The notes under the pieces are model-generated. The model saw only the letters and a program-made list of their open reading frames with translations. It had not been told where the DNA came from and ran no database searches. A stretch of DNA of 64,000 bases, from NCBI GenBank assembly GCA_965602675.1, contig CBFCZO010000008.1, forward strand, positions 1 to 64,000, written 5' to 3'. Source of the stretch: DATKUA01 sp965602675 (GTDB taxonomy: Bacteria > Acidobacteriota > DATKUA01). The translations under genes and the position numbers were made by a program. Positions 51,379 to 60,761 of the stretch are shown one piece after another; position 1 is the stretch's first letter; each line of letters begins with the position of its first letter.

Positions 51379-51453
51379 GCCAGCGTAGCTCAGTGGTAGA
51401 GCAGCTGATTCGTAATCAGCAGGTCGGCGGTTCGAATCCGCCCGCTGGCTCCA
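51379..51453 (+). tRNA. tRNA-Thr (anticodon CGU)
   Basis: Complete cloverleaf: acceptor GCCAGCG/CGCTGGC, D-arm GCTC..GAGC, anticodon stem GCTGA/TCAGC with loop TTCGTAA, so the anticodon is CGT, and T-arm GGCGG-TTCGAAT-CCGCC. Discriminator T and a genomically encoded CCA (51451-51453). Confidence 0.96.
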
Positions 51454-51643
51454 TTTTGCTGCGTTCTCACGGAAGTTGAATAATAGCCGCGGCATTGAGC
51501 TCACAGCATGGCTCGCTGGCTAAAAATAAAGAGTTCTGCGGATGAACCTTTCAGCTGTTGAACAAGCATCCAGATGCATGGCTTTAGCCGTTTTCGTCTG
51601 TTTCATTGATGATTGCCGGAAATGAGCGGGCGTAGGCAAGGGA

Positions 51644-52954
51644 CTATTGTGATTTCGCCCTGTAGAGTTTTCTAAGCTCTCTCAAGCTTTTGTCCGAGAA
51701 GAAGATGCAGTCTTTCTGGTTGGCGCGACCCCATGACAGGTCTTTTGCGAATTCGTCACAGGTCGGCGCGCCGCAAAGTCCACAATCGATGCCCGGCAGG
51801 TTCATTTTTACGGCTTTCTCAAAGCCCATTCTCTTTACCCCGGCTTCAAGACTGCTTACTTTTTCTCCCAGAGTCCGGGGCTTGATTCTACGGTTCAGTG
51901 AAAAGTCCTCATGTGGAAATCTTCGCTTGACCGCAGCTTCGAGCTCAGGATCACTGTCAGGCAGCTCCTCCAACAAGCGCCTTATTTTACTCCGAGCAGT
52001 ATAAATGTTATCAACAGTCAGATTTCCCCCAACGCAGCCATCCCAGCAGGAGTAGCATTCAAGATACTCGATGTTGCGCAGCCGCCCCTTCTCGATGTCA
52101 TCAAAAACTTGGATAATGTATCTCAACCCGGTCACGGACAAGTATTGATGCAGCGAAAGGTAGCGGCCGTGCCGATTAGTTGTCGCCCAGTTGAGGATGC
52201 CGGCATCCGGAATGAGATTGTCGGAGAGATCCTTTGGTTTCTCTTTTTTCCTGGCTAGCCTGTCGGCCAGGATATGATTGTAAACATCCGAGATGCCGAT
52301 AGCGCCGTCGAGGGAGCTCTCTGAACCTTCAGCGGGTTTAAGAATCGAGATGGTTTTTGCCTGACAAGGTGAAATGTAAATTGCTGCTATGTCTCCGCTA
52401 TCGATACCCAGCTCTTCTGATAATTTCCGCTTGAGCACTCGACCAGCCAATTCGCGAGCCGGCTGGACGTGAATGAGCTGGTCGACAATTCCTGGATACA
52501 GGACTTGTACTAATCTCACCACCACCGGACATGTGATTGAGATGAGCGGATAAGGTCCCTTCCAATTCTCCAGGTACTCTTTAATTCCACGATCAACCAG
52601 CGCAAGCTCGGTTGAATAGTTCCAAACTGAATCGAAACCGAGACTGAGCAACCCTCTGACAATGTCTTCGATTGAAACGGCCATGGGGAACTGTGCAAAG
52701 AGGACCGGACTGGGGACGGCCACCTTAAACTTGTACTTGTGGATATCAGCAAATGTCAGCGTCGTGGGCCGGATCGCTCCACTAGGACAGACCGAAAAGC
52801 ATACACCACAGTCGATACAAAACTCCGGTTTAAGGCTGGCTTTGCCATTACGAACGCGGATGGCATGCGTCGGGCAGGCGCGCAAACAAGCTAGTTTTCC
52901 ACGACATTGATCCTCAACGATCTCAAAACCATGAGTGAAATCATCCATTTTCAT
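51644..52954 (-). CDS. Ferredoxin/H-cluster-domain protein related to [FeFe] hydrogenase, probable sensor
   Basis: 436 aa. Two 4Fe-4S motifs (CRGKLACLRACP 17-28 and CIDCGVCFSVCP 46-57), then an [FeFe]-hydrogenase large-subunit domain (about 75-345) and a C-terminal Fe-S cluster domain (CGLCGAPTC...C). The four cubane ligands of the H-cluster are kept: C142 (TCP), C197 (SPC), C303 and C307 (CWDGC). The residue before C142 is Thr where active enzymes have the proton-relay Cys, and Met of the MPC motif is Ser. Catalysis is unlikely; related proteins in hydrogenase operons are thought to be sensors. Overlaps the RsbW-like gene by 14 bp. Confidence 0.85.
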   Translation of the reverse strand: MKMDDFTHGFEIVEDQCRGKLACLRACPTHAIRVRNGKASLKPEFCIDCGVCFSVCPSGAIRPTTLTFADIHKYKFKVAVPSPVLFAQFPMAVSIEDIVRGLLSLGFDSVWNYSTELALVDRGIKEYLENWKGPYPLISITCPVVVRLVQVLYPGIVDQLIHVQPARELAGRVLKRKLSEELGIDSGDIAAIYISPCQAKTISILKPAEGSESSLDGAIGISDVYNHILADRLARKKEKPKDLSDNLIPDAGILNWATTNRHGRYLSLHQYLSVTGLRYIIQVFDDIEKGRLRNIEYLECYSCWDGCVGGNLTVDNIYTARSKIRRLLEELPDSDPELEAAVKRRFPHEDFSLNRRIKPRTLGEKVSSLEAGVKRMGFEKAVKMNLPGIDCGLCGAPTCDEFAKDLSWGRANQKDCIFFSDKSLRELRKLYRAKSQ

Positions 52955-53378
52955 TTAACCTAATTATACTGGTAACTGATGTGCCGTTCCCCAGTGCAGA
53001 TTCGATATTGAAGATGTCCGAGTTCTTTCTGATATTCGGTAAACCCATCCCAAAGCCGAATCCCATCATTCGCATTTCGTCGGTCGCGGTTGAATACCCC
53101 TCTGTCATGGCTTTTTCTATATCTTCAATTCCCGGACCCGTATCAACGATCCTCAAAGTGATATCTTCGTTGGTCAAAACAAAACTGATGGTTCCCTCGT
53201 GGGCGTACATGACCATGTTCATTTCGCCCTCGAATGTAATAACTACAGTGCGACGGACAAGTTGCGGTGCTATTTGGAGGTCTTTCAGTATCTTCTTTAT
53301 TTCATCTGCGACCTCCCCTGCTTTGTCATAGTCGCCGCCGCGGACCTTATAACTTCTTGTCAGCAGTTTTTCCGCCAT
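52941..53378 (-). CDS. RsbW-type ATPase (anti-sigma/serine kinase-like)
   Basis: About 145 aa, ATG at 53378 chosen with AAGGCGG behind it. HATPase domain with N-box 'FEGEMNMVMYAHEG', G1 'VDTGPGIED' and G2 'GFGFGMGLPNI'. Such kinases switch partners with STAS or sigma proteins, or transduce signals. None of these partners is in the window. Its place next to the H-cluster-domain protein and DRTGG proteins matches regulatory genes near trimeric hydrogenase operons (Thermotoga-type). Confidence 0.85.
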   Translation of the reverse strand: MAEKLLTRSYKVRGGDYDKAGEVADEIKKILKDLQIAPQLVRRTVVITFEGEMNMVMYAHEGTISFVLTNEDITLRIVDTGPGIEDIEKAMTEGYSTATDEMRMMGFGFGMGLPNIRKNSDIFNIESALGNGTSVTSIIRLNENG

Positions 53379-53380
53379 AT

Positions 53381-53725
53381 CTACATACCGCCTTTCAGCC
53401 CGTTTTCGCGCAGGATGCCGCAAACATCGAACACTCCCATCTTGGTCACCAGAACAGGGATGTCATATTTCCGGGCGTAATCGAGCGCCCTTTCCTCCGG
53501 GCGCTTGCCGCGGATGTAAACGATCGCCTGCGCATCGGCCATGTGAGCGGTTCTCGCCGATTGAATATTGGTCAGGCTGGTAACCATTAAAGCGTTCGGG
53601 CGGGCAAAGGTAAGGATTTCACTCATTCCATCGGAAGCTATGACAATATCGATTTCGATCGAGAGGTCATTCTCGCCATTCAACACATCACATTCCAACA
53701 AATCCCTTATCTCAGAAAGCCTCAT
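53381..53725 (-). CDS. DRTGG-domain protein (copy 2)
   Basis: 114 aa. Alpha/beta DRTGG-type domain with 'IEIDIVIASDGMSEILTFARPNALMVTSLTN', 'ADAQAIVYIRGKRPEERALDYARKYDIPVLVTKMGVFDVCGIL'. Also seen as a regulatory partner near hydrogenase genes. Overlaps the 89-aa ORF upstream by 14 bp and abuts the RsbW-like gene. A second family member is encoded at 61305-61634. Confidence 0.85.
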   Translation of the reverse strand: MRLSEIRDLLECDVLNGENDLSIEIDIVIASDGMSEILTFARPNALMVTSLTNIQSARTAHMADAQAIVYIRGKRPEERALDYARKYDIPVLVTKMGVFDVCGILRENGLKGGM

Positions 53726-53981
53726 CCCAAGGTACCTCCGGGAACATCTGTCTATACTTGATTATATATATTTTTTTGCTTAAAACCGCCCAGTCGCAAA
53801 GCACGGCGTATGGTTCCAGCCCGGCTTCCTTGAGCAACTTTGCTTCGTAAAATCTCCTCCTCTCTCTAATAAATATCTGAAGAGCCTTTGCCGACAGACT
53901 GCAGGCGGATGCATTCATTTGATGAACCGGTGTCGCGGCGCAGGAGAGCCTCTCCAATAAATTATCAACTGCCGATTTCAA
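53712..53981 (-). CDS. Small unrecognised ORF in the Hyd/Nfn operon
   Basis: 89 codons from a TTG at 53981; an in-frame stop lies eight codons before it, and the next ATG is at 53918 without a ribosome-binding site. The product is basic and helical ('IFIRERRRFYEAKLLKEAGLEPYAVLCDWAVLSKKIY'). The 14-bp overlap with the DRTGG gene and lack of other space suggest it is a real or slightly decayed gene. The weak start leaves open a 5' truncation. Confidence 0.45.
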   Translation of the reverse strand: MKSAVDNLLERLSCAATPVHQMNASACSLSAKALQIFIRERRRFYEAKLLKEAGLEPYAVLCDWAVLSKKIYIIKYRQMFPEVPWDEAF

Positions 53982-54040
53982 TCGGACAGAATCCCAACCG
54001 TTTTATCTACCATCATGTGTGAATCTCAAGTTGGGTTATA

Positions 54041-55444
54041 TCAAGCCTTCTTCAGGAGGTGGTCGTTGATGTCCTTCGCCGCCTTCCTTCCGGCTCCCAT
54101 TGCGCTGATGACCGTTGCCGCACCCGTGACAACATCCCCCCCCGCCCAGATCGCCTCGCGGGAGGTTCTGCCGGTTTCCTCATCGGCGACGATGTTACCT
54201 CGCCTACCGACCTCGAGGCCTGGAGTGGTCATGGGGATGAGGGGATTTGGGCTGTTGCCGATGCTGCAAACGGCGGCGTCTACTTCCATAGTGAATTCCG
54301 AACCCTCGATGGGGACAGGACGACGCCTGCCGGAATCGTCAGGCTCTCCGAGTTCCATCTTTAGGCATTCCAGCGCTGTAAGCCAGCCGTTATCATCCCC
54401 AAGAAGTCTTACAGGGAGAGTTAGAAAGTCGAAGATGATCCCTTCTTCCTCAGCGTTTTCTACCTCTTCGAGCCTCGCAGGCAACTCCTTACGGCTCCGG
54501 CGGTAGACAATGTGGACCTCATCGGCTCCCAACCGCAACGCGGTCCGCGCGCAATCCATCGCTACATTCCCTCCTCCAAATACCGCCGCGTTGGACGCGC
54601 GCTTGATCGGCGTGTCATATTCCGGAAAACAAAATCCCTTCATCAGGTTGCATCGTGTCAAATATTCGTTAGCGGAATAGACGCCGTTGAGATTCTCACC
54701 CGATATCTCAAGGAACCACGGTAAGCCTGCTCCCGCGCCGATGAAGATCGCATCGAATTCTTCGAGGAGTTTTTCAATTGTCAGTGTCTTGCCAATTATG
54801 TAATCGAGGTGCAATTGGACACCAAGACTCTTAACGTATTCGACTTCGCGATTGACGATGGCTTTGGGCAGTCGGAATTCGGGTATGCCGTAGGTCAACA
54901 CGCCGCCGGGCGCGTGAAGGGCTTCGAACATAGTAATATCGTGCCCGAGCAAAACCAGGTCATTAGCAACAGTTACCCCGGCCGGCCCGGATCCCACTAT
55001 AGCGACCTTTTTTCCTGAAGCCGGCGCGATGTCGGGTCTTTCAATTTCTCCGCTCGCCGCCTCCCAATCGGCCAGGAAGCGTTCGAGCCGCCCAATTGCG
55101 ACGGGTTCGCCCTTTTTCCCCAGGACACATTTTATTTCGCACTGCTCCTCCTGAGGGCAAACACGCCCGCAAACCGCGGGCAAGGCATTGGCTTCTTTAA
55201 TCTTTTTAATTCCCGCCGCGAAGTCGCGTTCGGCAATGTGCTGGATAAAGCCGGGTATGTCGATCATGACGGGGCAACCGTCGACGCAAAACGGCTTCTT
55301 GCAGTTCAGGCAGCGAGAGGCTTCCTCGACAGCGAGTTCTTCCGTATAGCCGAGTGCCACTTCGTCGAAATTCTTAATACGCTCGAACGGTTCCTGCTTG
55401 GGCATTGGCCGCCGCTTGAGATCTAATTTTTTGGCCAACGACAC
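54041..55444 (-). CDS. NfnB/GltD-type FAD oxidoreductase subunit
   Basis: 467 aa. N-terminal Cys motifs for two 4Fe-4S clusters ('CLNCKKPFCVDGCPVMIDIPGFI', 'CGRVCPQEEQCEIKCVLG'), FAD motif GSGPAGVT (about 151-158) and NAD(P) region 'VFGGGNVAMDCARTALRLGADEV'. Fits the large subunit of NfnAB/SudAB (NADH-dependent ferredoxin:NADP+ oxidoreductase) or glutamate synthase beta. Adjacent NfnA supports the former. Start uncertain between GTG 55444 and TTG 55438, the latter better spaced from GGAGG. Confidence 0.92.
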   Translation of the reverse strand: MSLAKKLDLKRRPMPKQEPFERIKNFDEVALGYTEELAVEEASRCLNCKKPFCVDGCPVMIDIPGFIQHIAERDFAAGIKKIKEANALPAVCGRVCPQEEQCEIKCVLGKKGEPVAIGRLERFLADWEAASGEIERPDIAPASGKKVAIVGSGPAGVTVANDLVLLGHDITMFEALHAPGGVLTYGIPEFRLPKAIVNREVEYVKSLGVQLHLDYIIGKTLTIEKLLEEFDAIFIGAGAGLPWFLEISGENLNGVYSANEYLTRCNLMKGFCFPEYDTPIKRASNAAVFGGGNVAMDCARTALRLGADEVHIVYRRSRKELPARLEEVENAEEEGIIFDFLTLPVRLLGDDNGWLTALECLKMELGEPDDSGRRRPVPIEGSEFTMEVDAAVCSIGNSPNPLIPMTTPGLEVGRRGNIVADEETGRTSREAIWAGGDVVTGAATVISAMGAGRKAAKDINDHLLKKA

Positions 55445-55453
55445 ACCCTCCGT

Positions 55454-56287
55454 TTAAAAATGCGAAGCGCAGCCGCTCTTACGGAGCGGATGGATTTCTT
55501 CGGGATTATATGTCTGACGCCGTTTAAGAAATTCAACCCAGTCGACTTCGTGACCGTCAAAGTCAGGTCCGTCAACGCATGCGAATTTCGTCTCTCCCGC
55601 CACTGTCAAGCGGCAGACACCGCACATTCCGGTGCCATCTATCATTATTGGATTCATACTAACTATCGTTTTAATTTCCAGGAGCTTTGTCATCTCGGAA
55701 GTCTTCATCATCTGGAATGTACAACCGTTGACGATAACTCTGTCGGGCTTAGTCTTTTCAAGCTGCAGGATTTCATCAAGGCGCGATACGTGACCTTTGT
55801 AACCGGCTGTTCCATCCCGCGTTATGATGATGACTTTTTCGCAGACCTCCTCGAACTTGTCCTGCCAATAGAGAAGATACGAACTACGCGCCTCCAGCAG
55901 CGCATAAACCTTATTACCCGCCTCCTTGAGTTCGCGAGCGATCGGATAGATGCTGCCGATGCCATAGCAGCCGCCGACACACAGCACCGTCCCGAAGTTG
56001 TCTATTTCAGTCTCCTTTCCCAGAGGTCCCGCGAAAGTGGGGATTGTATCGTCCGGTTCGAGCCGCGCCAGTTTTGATGTAGATGCTCCAACCTGCATGA
56101 AGATGGAGGTCACGGTGCCGGCTTCGCGGTCCCAGTCGGCAACTGACAAAGGGGTACGCTCGCCCGGCTCATCCGGCCTCACGATAACGAAGTTCCCGGG
56201 CAGGATCGACTGCGCGACCGCAGGCGCCTCGACAGTAATCTCATGTAGGTTCGGAACTATCATCCGGCGTTCGATTATCCGATACAT
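55454..56287 (-). CDS. NfnA/SudB-type ferredoxin-NAD(P)+ reductase subunit
   Basis: 277 aa. FAD-binding 'IVRPDEPGERTPLSVADWD', NAD(P)-binding 'CVGGCYGIGSIYPIARELKEAGNKVYALLEARS', and a C-terminal [2Fe-2S] site 'GMCGVCRLTVAGETKFACVDGPDFDG' (C...C...C with nearby Asp). This subunit carries a flavin and NAD(P)H site in Nfn. Strong site GGAGGGCC. Sits 9 bp before nfnB-like and 24 bp after the NuoG-like gene, so the five proteins probably form one complex. Confidence 0.92.
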   Translation of the reverse strand: MYRIIERRMIVPNLHEITVEAPAVAQSILPGNFVIVRPDEPGERTPLSVADWDREAGTVTSIFMQVGASTSKLARLEPDDTIPTFAGPLGKETEIDNFGTVLCVGGCYGIGSIYPIARELKEAGNKVYALLEARSSYLLYWQDKFEEVCEKVIIITRDGTAGYKGHVSRLDEILQLEKTKPDRVIVNGCTFQMMKTSEMTKLLEIKTIVSMNPIMIDGTGMCGVCRLTVAGETKFACVDGPDFDGHEVDWVEFLKRRQTYNPEEIHPLRKSGCASHF

Positions 56288-56311
56288 CCGGCCCTCCGGG
56301 TGCGCTGTTTA

Positions 56312-58882
56312 TCAGCAGCGGCTGCTTTTGCGCGGCTTTCCTTTTCCGGTTTTCCTGCCTGTTGAACCCGCGGCCCGCACATTTACCTTAACGGGATTCT
56401 CACTAATACGATAAAGGGGCTCCCAGTTGGAGCGGTGTGCGAGACCACCAAAGGCATCGGGGAGGAAAAAGTAAATAATTCCTTCGGGACACTCCGGTTC
56501 CGCCCTCGTCGTGCCAGTCACCTTCAGCGTGGTTGTTGAGACAGTGATGCTATTGCCAGGTTTTACCTTTAGCTTGCGTAAGTCTTCGGGATTAAGCCGA
56601 AAACCCTCTTCGAGAGCGAGTTCTCCCAGCCCCTCGACTTTCGAGCTCAAATCTATACCACGATGCCGGAAGCCTGCCGGTTCAGCAATCAGCAGGTATG
56701 ATGCCGTTCCGGCTGCTTTGGTCTTTTGCTTCGCTTCGGTCTTCTGCTTCTTGATCGGAATCGATGTTTTGGGAACCAACCTGCGGGGCTTTCTATCGGG
56801 CTTCGAGGGAAAACCGGGAAAGACAGTGCTTATCTCCTTCAGAACCGCACCCGAGTTTTTATAATTGAATCCCAGGTATTTCATCCTTTGCGCAAGGCTG
56901 CTGAAAATGAACCAATCCGGTCGAGCGAAACCTGAGATAACACCATCCGGCAGGTCTTCAACCTTGACCAGCCGTTGCACACGGCCTTCGACATTTGTAA
57001 TCGTCCCTTCCGCCTCGACGAAACTCGAAGCGGGTAGAAAGGCGTCCACCTTGAAGGGGGGATAATAGATATCCTGCGCAACAATATATTCGCAATCGGG
57101 CCGTTCGAAGAACGGAACCTCTCCGACGAGATATATCACCTTCGGTTTCGCTCGGCCTTCGATAACGTCGGTCAGCGTGATGTGCTTGCCTTTAGCTTTA
57201 TCCACGCCGGGCAGAATCTCGCCCAGTGTGCCCATTTCAAAGGCGCCGCGAGTGTTTGCTCCCTGATAGAGCGGGATGATGATGGAACCGTCCCGTTTCG
57301 CGAGCTTGTTGAGGGCGTCAACCAGGCCCGCGTTCGACTGATAATTGAATACCATCGGCCCGATCACTACGACAAGGTTCTTCCCGGAAGAAAGGATTCT
57401 GATAGCTTCTTCCAATAAGGCGGCATCGACGCCGGCCTGTTCCGCCACACCGGCGATGTCGCTCTTTTTCCTGCCGAGATTCTTCGCAATTGCGTCGAGA
57501 ACGCCGCCTTCCTTACCCGGAGTGGGCTGCAGCCAATAATCCGTGTAGCGTGCCAGATTGGAATCGTATGGATTTATCGTTACCAGATTGGCTCCAGCTT
57601 TTAATGCATGCCTTATCTCAACTCCGACAATAGAGAAGTAGAAGCGTGAATCCAGCCCCATGGCAATGATTGAATCAGCCTCTCTGATACTCTTCAATGA
57701 TATGGGGAGCGAGAACAGCTTGGCCCAAAGTCCCAGCCCGCCGGCCAACGAATGTCGCGCCGTCGAATCGATGCTGTTGGAGCTCATGCACGAGCGAACG
57801 AACTTCTGAGCGACATATAAGCTCTCATTTGTCAGGTCGCCCGACACGACCATCAGGAAGTCGGACGGCTTAAGACCTTCAAGTTTCCCGGCAACTTCAG
57901 TCAACGCCTCGTCCCACGTCACCTCGCGATAGTATTTTCCGCGCTTGAATATCGGTTTCTTCGCCCGACTATAGTGATGCGACGTTTCCGGCATGGAGAA
58001 CCTGCCGCGCACGCAGAGCTGCCCATCGTTGATCTCGGGATCAAGGTTTGGCTGGACCTTGGAGAGGATTCCGTCTTTGTGAAGAAGCTCCACCTGGCAC
58101 CCGATGCCACAGAACGGGCAGGTGGAAACCTCCATTCCGTCGGGCAAACCGTCCCATTTCGAGGCCTTTTCCGCAAGCGTCCCGGTGGGGCAAACGCAGA
58201 CACAGGCTCCGCAGAATTCGCAACCGGCTTCGATATGGCTCTTACCATAAGCCGGACCGATCTGCACCCTCGGACCGCGGAAATTGAATGCCAGGATCCC
58301 GGTCCCGCGCACTTCCTGGCACATCCTGACGCAGCGACCGCACAGGATACAGATATTGTAATCCCTGTCGAAAAACGGATCGTCGTGCTCGACCTCGTTT
58401 CCACGGTAATAGCAGGGGTACTCAATATCGGTTACACCGACTTTTTCGACTACATCCTGGAGTTCGCACTGTCCGTCGTTGGGGCAATAGCGGCAGCCGG
58501 TAGTGACCCCGGCCTTCCTGATGGTGTACTGGTTGTCACGGCATTCGTCTTTTTCGTCGCAGATGAGGCAACTCGCGGGATGCTCGCTGAGGATCAGTTG
58601 GAGGATTTCTTTTCTCATCTCGTGCAGAGTCGCCGTGTCGGTCAGGACCTTCATCCCTTCCTCGGCGATTGTGCTGCACGATAAGGGATAATCCCGCATC
58701 CCCTCAATTTCGACCATGCACATCCGGCAGCCGCCGAACGGTGTCAGATCTTTGTGTGAACAGAGGGAAGGGATGTATATATCGTTCAATTCGGCGGCGC
58801 GCAGAACGGTCACTCCCTGGGGGAAGGAGACTTTGCGGTGGTTGATCTCCATCTCGAGGTTGTGTGTTTTTCGCGGACTCAC
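56312..58882 (-). CDS. HydA/NuoG-like iron-sulfur subunit with molybdopterin-fold domain lacking the Mo ligand
   Basis: 856 aa from GTG 58882 (GAGGG ahead). Domains: [2Fe-2S] (C41, C52, C55, C69), His-Cys [4Fe-4S] (H101, C105, C108, C114), another Cys pair (C130, C133), 2[4Fe-4S] (C178-C188 and C221-C231), then the Mo-type [4Fe-4S] (C255, C258, C262, C290), and a molybdopterin-oxidoreductase fold up to about 650. At the usual Mo-ligand region it reads 'IDSTARHSLAGG', without Cys or Sec, so no molybdenum chemistry is expected. A Lys-rich linker (about 690-720) joins a dinucleotide-binding-type end. No H-cluster. It is an electron wire, as in NuoG. Confidence 0.9.
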   Translation of the reverse strand: MSPRKTHNLEMEINHRKVSFPQGVTVLRAAELNDIYIPSLCSHKDLTPFGGCRMCMVEIEGMRDYPLSCSTIAEEGMKVLTDTATLHEMRKEILQLILSEHPASCLICDEKDECRDNQYTIRKAGVTTGCRYCPNDGQCELQDVVEKVGVTDIEYPCYYRGNEVEHDDPFFDRDYNICILCGRCVRMCQEVRGTGILAFNFRGPRVQIGPAYGKSHIEAGCEFCGACVCVCPTGTLAEKASKWDGLPDGMEVSTCPFCGIGCQVELLHKDGILSKVQPNLDPEINDGQLCVRGRFSMPETSHHYSRAKKPIFKRGKYYREVTWDEALTEVAGKLEGLKPSDFLMVVSGDLTNESLYVAQKFVRSCMSSNSIDSTARHSLAGGLGLWAKLFSLPISLKSIREADSIIAMGLDSRFYFSIVGVEIRHALKAGANLVTINPYDSNLARYTDYWLQPTPGKEGGVLDAIAKNLGRKKSDIAGVAEQAGVDAALLEEAIRILSSGKNLVVVIGPMVFNYQSNAGLVDALNKLAKRDGSIIIPLYQGANTRGAFEMGTLGEILPGVDKAKGKHITLTDVIEGRAKPKVIYLVGEVPFFERPDCEYIVAQDIYYPPFKVDAFLPASSFVEAEGTITNVEGRVQRLVKVEDLPDGVISGFARPDWFIFSSLAQRMKYLGFNYKNSGAVLKEISTVFPGFPSKPDRKPRRLVPKTSIPIKKQKTEAKQKTKAAGTASYLLIAEPAGFRHRGIDLSSKVEGLGELALEEGFRLNPEDLRKLKVKPGNSITVSTTTLKVTGTTRAEPECPEGIIYFFLPDAFGGLAHRSNWEPLYRISENPVKVNVRAAGSTGRKTGKGKPRKSSRC

Positions 58883-58889
58883 ATTACCC

Positions 58890-60761
58890 TCATGACTCGA
58901 TTACGATGGCGTCGCCGGCGACAGCATCGAAGCGACAGATTTCGTAACACGACCGGCACTTAATGCACTTATCCTCGTCGAGGAAGTGGGGCTGGGAGCG
59001 GGGCCCGGAGATGGCCCCTGTGGGGCAGACTTCCACGCACCGCTGGCAGCCAGTACACTTGCCTTCGATGATGCGGTAAACAACGAGGTCGCGACAGACC
59101 GCGGCAGGACAGCGTTTATCCTTGATGTGCAACAAGAATTCGTCTCGGAAGTATTTCAGCGAAGAGAGAATTGGGTTAGGGGCTGTCTGCCCCAGTCCGC
59201 AAAGAGACCCCCCTTTGATCGCTTTGCCGAGTCTTTCGAGCTTGGCTAAATCCTCGAGTTCACCCTTTCCGTGACAAATCTTCTCAAGTATGTGCACAAG
59301 ATGCTTTGTGCCGACGCGGCACGGCACGCACTTTCCGCAGGATTCCTCCTGTGTAAAATTCAAAAAGTACTTCGCCATATCGACGATACATGTGTCCTTG
59401 TCCAACACAATCAAGCCACCGGACCCCATGATTGAGCCGGCGGCAGCAAGGTTTTCATAATCGATGGGAGTGTCCAGAAATTCTTCGCTGAGGCAACCGC
59501 CGGAGGGCCCCCCGGTCTGAACCGCCTTGAACTCTTTGACCAGACCTCCGCCGATATCGTAAATGATCTCGCGAAGTGTCATTCCGAACGGGACTTCGAT
59601 CAAGCCGGCCCGCCTCACCTTTCCCACGAGGCTGAACGTCTTGGTTCCCTTTGTTTTCTCCGTTCCGAATTGGCTGTACCATTCGGCTCCATTGCGGATG
59701 ATTGTGGCAAGCACGCTAAGCGTCTCGACGTTGTTGATTATCGTCGGCTTCCCCCAGAGGCCGGAAACAGCCGGGAACGGCGGCCTGGTGCGGGGCATCC
59801 CTCGCTTGCCCTCGACAGATGCGATGAGGGCGGTTTCCTCTCCGCAAACAAATGCGCCTGCCCCTTCTTTGATTTTTATCTCAAAATCGAAACCGCTTCC
59901 GAGAATGTTTTGGCCGAGCAATCCGAGAGTCTGCATCTGGCTGATTGCAGCCCTCAAGCGGGCGATGGCCAGCGGGTATTCCGCGCGGATGTAGATAATT
60001 CCCTTGCTCGCTCCGATAGTGTAGGCGGCGATAAGCATGCCCTCGAGGAGTGCATGCGGATCGCCTTCGATGAGCGAGCGGTTCATGAAAGCGCCGGGAT
60101 CGCCCTCGTCGGCATTGCATATCAGATATCGCTGGTCGCTTTGGGTCTCGCGGCAGAATTGCCACTTGCGCCATGTCGGGAATCCCGCTCCGCCACGACC
60201 CCGAAGACCGGAGGCCTTCACCTCCTCCAGCACATTCTCCCACGGCATCGAGATGCACTTCTCGAAGGCCTCGTAGCCGCCGCGCGCCAGGTAGTGGTCG
60301 ACATCATCCGGATTGATGACGCCGCAGTTTCTAAGGACCACGCGGACCTGGGGCGCAAGCATGGGCAGATCGAAGAATCGGGGCACGCCGTCGATTTCAT
60401 CTTCGCCGAAGTGTCCCGCAAGGTTGAATTTCGGAATCTCGTTTTTCACAAAGTATGAATCAAGAATCCTCTCCGTCATCGCCGGTGTGACGTTCGAGTG
60501 GCTGATACGAGGCAACTGCGGCATCTGGATATCAACTAACGGCTCGAGATAACACGGGCCGATACAACCGACCTCGAACAATGTTGCGTTGACCTTCTTT
60601 TCCTTGGCGTATTGTTTAATAGATTCGATGACTTCAACCGCACCGGCAGCCCTGCCACAGGAACCCGCGCCCACATATATGATGGGCCGAGTGTTGTTCT
60701 GTAGCTTCTTCCACTTGGCTACCGCAGTGGATCGCCGATCATTAATCGTCATCGTGCTCAT
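58890..60761 (-). CDS. HydB/NuoF-type NAD(P)H- and FMN-binding subunit
   Basis: About 623 aa from ATG 60761; the frame open to 60929 overlaps nuoE and is ignored. An N-terminal thioredoxin-like [2Fe-2S] domain ('GAGSCGRAAGA...CIGPC'), FMN/NADH motif 'RGRGGAGFPTWRKW', the SLBB region, 'EESCGKCVPCRVGT' [4Fe-4S] ligand, and a C-terminal 2[4Fe-4S] (CTGCQRCVEVCP, CIKCRSCYEIC). This arrangement is typical of HydB of electron-bifurcating trimeric hydrogenases. Its start overlaps the preceding gene by 20 bp. Confidence 0.93.
   Translation of the reverse strand: MSTMTINDRRSTAVAKWKKLQNNTRPIIYVGAGSCGRAAGAVEVIESIKQYAKEKKVNATLFEVGCIGPCYLEPLVDIQMPQLPRISHSNVTPAMTERILDSYFVKNEIPKFNLAGHFGEDEIDGVPRFFDLPMLAPQVRVVLRNCGVINPDDVDHYLARGGYEAFEKCISMPWENVLEEVKASGLRGRGGAGFPTWRKWQFCRETQSDQRYLICNADEGDPGAFMNRSLIEGDPHALLEGMLIAAYTIGASKGIIYIRAEYPLAIARLRAAISQMQTLGLLGQNILGSGFDFEIKIKEGAGAFVCGEETALIASVEGKRGMPRTRPPFPAVSGLWGKPTIINNVETLSVLATIIRNGAEWYSQFGTEKTKGTKTFSLVGKVRRAGLIEVPFGMTLREIIYDIGGGLVKEFKAVQTGGPSGGCLSEEFLDTPIDYENLAAAGSIMGSGGLIVLDKDTCIVDMAKYFLNFTQEESCGKCVPCRVGTKHLVHILEKICHGKGELEDLAKLERLGKAIKGGSLCGLGQTAPNPILSSLKYFRDEFLLHIKDKRCPAAVCRDLVVYRIIEGKCTGCQRCVEVCPTGAISGPRSQPHFLDEDKCIKCRSCYEICRFDAVAGDAIVIES

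Noticed and set aside
56312..58882. Formate dehydrogenase catalytic subunit
   Set aside because: Overall similarity to FdhA/NuoG is clear, but the Cys/Sec Mo ligand is missing, so a catalytic formate dehydrogenase call is not justified.
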